DNA from: Bacteroidales bacterium
GTDB taxonomy: Bacteria > Bacteroidota > Bacteroidia > Bacteroidales > Bacteroidaceae
Assembly: GCA_004556745.1 (NCBI GenBank)
Contig: SFFY01000073.1
Span: 1 to 6,830 of the forward strand
DNA length: 6,830 nucleotides
Direction: 5' to 3'
The notes beneath the pieces were generated by a model. The model saw nothing but the letters and a program-made list of their open reading frames with translations, made no database searches and had not been told where the DNA came from. Below, in pieces: positions 4,525-6,830 of this stretch (within the stretch, counting starts at the first letter, position 1; every line of letters begins with the position of its first letter). Made by a program: the position numbers and the translations under genes.

Positions 4525-6233
4525 AGCCGACCCATAGCCCCAACTACCAAGGATACAAGCTGCCCGAACGCATATTAGAGCATACGCGCAACACTGAACT
4601 TTTTAATTACGGTAGCCACCTTCAAGCAAAAGAGTATAGCGATGAGGACATAGAACGGATGGTAGGGCAGGCTAACGCCGAGAGGTGCGACCCGCCTTTG
4701 TCAGAAAGCGAAGTCGAAAAGATAATTAAGAACGTAACGAAATACCCCAAGGGGCGTGACCCCGAATACGAAAAGCGTAACGAGGGTTCTAGCGATACAA
4801 AACAAGCGGGGCTAGAGCTACCCAGAAGCATTAACGACAGGTCGCTATCGAAGCTGTTCGGCGAGCGTTACCGCGACCGTCTGCGATGGGTTAAAGAAGC
4901 GCGATGCTGGTATTGCTACGATGGGGTGCGCTGGGCTGACGGCACGTCAGGCGGTAACGAGCTTGCCGAGGGCATGATGAAAGAGTTCGTGGGAGACCTG
5001 TGCATAGCGGCGGCAACATGCAGCGACCCAGACCAACGCATTGTCAACATGAAAGCGGTAGCCAAATATAACGACAGCACCAAACGTCGAAACCTGCTCA
5101 GAGACAGCCACAGCGAACTCAGCACTAGTATCAAAGAGTTCGATACCAACCTCAAACTCATAAACTGTCGCAACGTGACCGTAGAGCTTGGAGCAGTGGT
5201 AAAGACCCATCCACACACACCTAAAGACATGCTCACAAAAGTAGCGGGGTGCGACTACGACAAAGACATGGGGCACGGGCAATGGGACAAGTTCCTATCG
5301 GAGACTTTCAAAGGACGCGAGAAAGTCATACCGTTTTTTCAAGAGCGTATGGGTCTAGCCCTCGCAGGCGATACCTCCAGAGACTGCTTCTATCTTGCAA
5401 TCGGGCAGACCAGAACAGGTAAAAGTACGACTGTGAACACTATCAAAAACGTGTTCGGAGAATACAAGACAACTGCTGACGCGGCAACATTCACGGAAAG
5501 TAGCAGAAGGGCGCAGAACGCATCACCAGATTACGCCTGTCTGCGCGGCGCACGCCTAGTAGACGTTCCCGAACTCGCGGAGGGCATGATACTCGACATT
5601 GCTCTGGTAAAGCGAATCACGGGCGGTGATGAGCTGACCGCGCGAGCGCTCAGGCAAGACCCCATCACGTTTACGCCCATATGTACAATCATCATGCCGA
5701 CTAACTTTAAGCCACGCATGAAGGACGAAACCCTATTCACCTCAAAGCGTGTAGTGATCCTACCGTTCTACAACACTCGGGAAGAAAACGAACAGGACTA
5801 CGGGCTTGAACAAAAGATGTGCGAACCCAAGTTTGCGAGCAGCGTCCTCAATTGGATAATCGAGGGATACCAAAGGGCTGTGACAATTGGCAGCAAGGTT
5901 CCCGACATATGCGAAGAACTCGCAAAAGACTATTCGAGGGACGAGGATATTATCGGCGCGTTCATCGAGGATGAATGTACCGAGGTTGACGGGATTATGA
6001 CAGACGGTTCGTTGATATACAGCAGATATAGGACATGGAGCATTGATAACGGCTATCAGCCAGCCAGCGCCAACAACTTCTATAAGAGGTTGGTCAGAAG
6101 GGGATACCGAAGGAGCAGCGGAAGGGTTGAGACTGGTTCGGGAACGAAGTCAGTACGCAACCGTATACACGGGCTGACGCTCAGATATGGCGGGTGTGAC
6201 GATGTGCGCGATAAACCCGCTTTTCGGTCATAA
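4503..6233 (+). CDS. PriCT-1/SF3 (P4-D5-type) replicative helicase
   Basis: This 576-residue protein would unwind DNA at the origin with the primase. Residues about 20-84 (TRNTELFNYG, then DPPLSESEVEKI) match the PriCT-1 domain normally fused behind AEP primases. A D5_N-like region follows. The SF3 ATPase shows Walker A GQTRTGKS (301-308, Lys307), Walker B region RLVDVPELAEG (351-361), the B' segment KRITGGDELTARAL (370-383), motif C ending in Asn401 (IIMPTN) and a probable arginine finger at Arg416 (TSKRVVILPF). The tail (about 475-576) looks like a small winged-helix end. The start is TTG 4503: AAGGAGG sits 7 bases upstream (4489-4495), a near-ideal ribosome binding site. It overlaps the primase gene by 22 bases. 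P4-type proteins often hold all these domains in one chain; here they are split. Confidence 0.93.
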   Translation: MEPTTGLEPTHSPNYQGYKLPERILEHTRNTELFNYGSHLQAKEYSDEDIERMVGQANAERCDPPLSESEVEKIIKNVTKYPKGRDPEYEKRNEGSSDTKQAGLELPRSINDRSLSKLFGERYRDRLRWVKEARCWYCYDGVRWADGTSGGNELAEGMMKEFVGDLCIAAATCSDPDQRIVNMKAVAKYNDSTKRRNLLRDSHSELSTSIKEFDTNLKLINCRNVTVELGAVVKTHPHTPKDMLTKVAGCDYDKDMGHGQWDKFLSETFKGREKVIPFFQERMGLALAGDTSRDCFYLAIGQTRTGKSTTVNTIKNVFGEYKTTADAATFTESSRRAQNASPDYACLRGARLVDVPELAEGMILDIALVKRITGGDELTARALRQDPITFTPICTIIMPTNFKPRMKDETLFTSKRVVILPFYNTREENEQDYGLEQKMCEPKFASSVLNWIIEGYQRAVTIGSKVPDICEELAKDYSRDEDIIGAFIEDECTEVDGIMTDGSLIYSRYRTWSIDNGYQPASANNFYKRLVRRGYRRSSGRVETGSGTKSVRNRIHGLTLRYGGCDDVRDKPAFRS

Positions 6234-6275
6234 CCCTATAAGAAATTACTTATAAATAATGACCACTATATAGCT

Positions 6276-6338
6276 AAAGCGTCACAGTTATTATTATCTT
6301 CACAGGTAGATAGCTGTTTTTAGGTGTGACGCTTTTTT
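6276..6338 (+). terminator. Terminator of the replication operon
   Basis: AAAGCGTCACA (6276-6286) pairs perfectly with TGTGACGCTTT (6325-6335), and the T-run continues to 6338. The long loop (38 bases) can hold an inner ACAG/CTGT hairpin (6302-6305/6314-6317). It follows the helicase stop by 42 AT-rich bases. Confidence 0.75.
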
Positions 6339-6365
6339 AGTTCAAGCCCGACCAAAAGCCCTATC

Positions 6366-6396
6366 ACGCCCTCGCAGCAACAGCGGGGGCGTTTTT
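6366..6396 (+). terminator. Second + strand rho-independent terminator
   Basis: ACGCCCTCGC (6366-6375) pairs with GCGGGGGCGT (6383-6392) with one G-U pair and a 7-base loop, followed by T-run 6392-6396. This textbook terminator backs up the one at 6276-6338 and shields the leftward gene from operon read-through. Confidence 0.85.
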
Positions 6397-6415
6397 CTAT
6401 GTCGGCAGCTTGCCG

Positions 6416-6449
6416 AAAAAGACCCCATACTGACACACAGAAGGGGTCT
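6416..6449 (-). terminator. Terminator of the leftward 52-residue gene
   Basis: On the - strand the stem AGACCCC/GGGGTCT (6443-6449 with 6420-6426, 16-base loop) runs straight into five T (complement of 6416-6420). Its orientation demands a transcript coming from the right and lies 41 bases past the stop of the small - strand gene, which supports that gene being real. Confidence 0.68.
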
Positions 6450-6489
6450 AAAAGCCGCGGCACGCGGCGGTTACGAATGGGTCTATCGC

Positions 6490-6648
6490 CTACCTAGCAC
6501 GCCAAGCGGCGCGGTTCGCTTCTCGGCGTTCCTCTTTGGTCTTGGCGTTCGGCGCGGGTGCATCCATTCCGTATCGCGCCCACCACCTATCGCGGTTCGC
6601 TCGTCTGCACTTCTCTTTGTAGGCTCTTTCGCTGTCCCTGTTCTTCAT
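6490..6648 (-). CDS. Small very basic protein, 52 residues
   Basis: This unrecognised protein runs from ATG at 6648 leftward to TAG at 6492-6490. It is dominated by Arg and Lys (MKNRDSERAYKEKCRRANRD at the start) and contains two similar blocks: RRANRDRWWAR (15-25) and RREANRAAWRAR (41-52). It has a single Cys and no zinc-binding set. A short helical nucleic-acid-binding protein is the natural reading; the partner is unknown. GGGGTG, 5 bases from the ATG, is an acceptable ribosome binding site. No other in-frame start exists before an upstream stop. A - strand terminator follows 41 bases later and a possible promoter lies across the circular junction at 58-29. It is the only gene opposed to the rest. 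Confidence is limited by its size. Confidence 0.58.
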   Translation of the reverse strand: MKNRDSERAYKEKCRRANRDRWWARYGMDAPAPNAKTKEERREANRAAWRAR

Positions 6649-6650
6649 AG

Positions 6651-6698
6651 CAGCACCCCAATGCTCTACTATCGGTCTTGCATAGGGCTATGGTGCTG
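6651..6698 (-). promoter_or_regulatory. Possible leader hairpin hiding the ribosome binding site
   Basis: In the leftward message CAGCACC (complement of 6692-6698) can pair with GGTGCTG (complement of 6651-6657), which overlaps the GGGGTG ribosome binding site of the 52-residue gene and ends 2 bases before its ATG. CATAG/CTATG (6681-6692) forms a small palindrome inside. A second stem (6701-6708/6718-6724, one bulge) lies just upstream in the leader. This could be an RNA switch or only chance pairing. Confidence 0.35.
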
Positions 6699-6731
6699 TC
6701 GCGCTCCCCCGCTATCTGGGGCGCTCTGCAA

Positions 6732-6830
6732 AGAAATTAGCGTCGCAGGAGACGCTAACGCAATAGCCCGTTTTAAGCCGCTTTGTAAAGGAATTAGCGT
6801 TACATGCAACGGTAAAACCCAACGCCTGTT
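6732..6830. repeat. Terminal direct repeat, copy 2 (circular-contig overlap)
   Basis: Exact second copy of the first 99 bases; position 6732 corresponds to position 1. Everything annotated in 1-99, including the inverted repeat at 6-27 and the possible - strand promoter at 29-58, is present again here (6737-6758 and 6760-6789) and should be counted once. Confidence 0.93.

Noticed and set aside
6402..6416. Hairpin TCGGCA/TGCCGA as a further terminator
   Set aside because: Neither strand has a T-run directly after the stem; the A-run beside it belongs to the - strand terminator at 6416-6449.

Overview
The window is almost certainly one complete small circular DNA read slightly more than once around. 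Bases 1-99 recur exactly at 6732-6830, so the unit is 6731 bp and the intergenic stretch at the two ends is continuous. It carries a complete tyrosine integrase, an attachment site made of the 3' part of a tRNA-Gly(UCC) gene, and an operon for a small HTH protein, an AEP-type primase and a PriCT-1/SF3 helicase. This is the layout of an integrative, self-replicating element: a phage satellite or an integrative plasmid caught in excised circular form. I see no capsid, terminase, relaxase or FtsK/TraB-type transfer gene. The host is not certain. Moderately GC-rich coding DNA, AGGAG-type ribosome binding sites, a TTG start and a tRNA-Gly with encoded CCA suggest a Gram-positive bacterium. A gut actinobacterium (Coriobacteriia) is my guess, at low confidence.

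Layout in circular order. (1) Positions 471-774 are the recombination region: the tRNA-derived attP core (581-624), two matching triplets of TTGCGAC arm sites on either side (503-533 and 740-769), and a bidirectional terminator next to the core (541-579). (2) Positions 783-3260 hold the integrase, a 78-residue protein, possibly a 29-residue peptide, and a 267-residue protein with a possible HTH, all on the + strand. (3) Positions 3261-3632 are non-coding, with a terminator, five exact 10-bp repeats that look like origin iterons, and a possible promoter. (4) Positions 3633-6233 are the overlapping replication operon, closed by two + strand terminators. (5) Positions 6490-6648 on the - strand encode an unlisted 52-residue, very basic protein with its own - strand terminator. 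Its likely promoter and leader lie across the contig junction. (6) The junction region and 60-470 are non-coding but rich in inverted repeats, with a strong G-quadruplex motif.

How it would work. The integrase recombines attP with the host tRNA-Gly gene. The integrated element restores the tRNA 3' end and supplies a terminator just behind it. After excision, the primase and helicase would start replication, probably at the iterons just upstream of their operon. The HTH protein could be an excisionase, an operon regulator, or both. The 78-, 267- and 52-residue proteins are unassigned and are where element-specific biology would sit.
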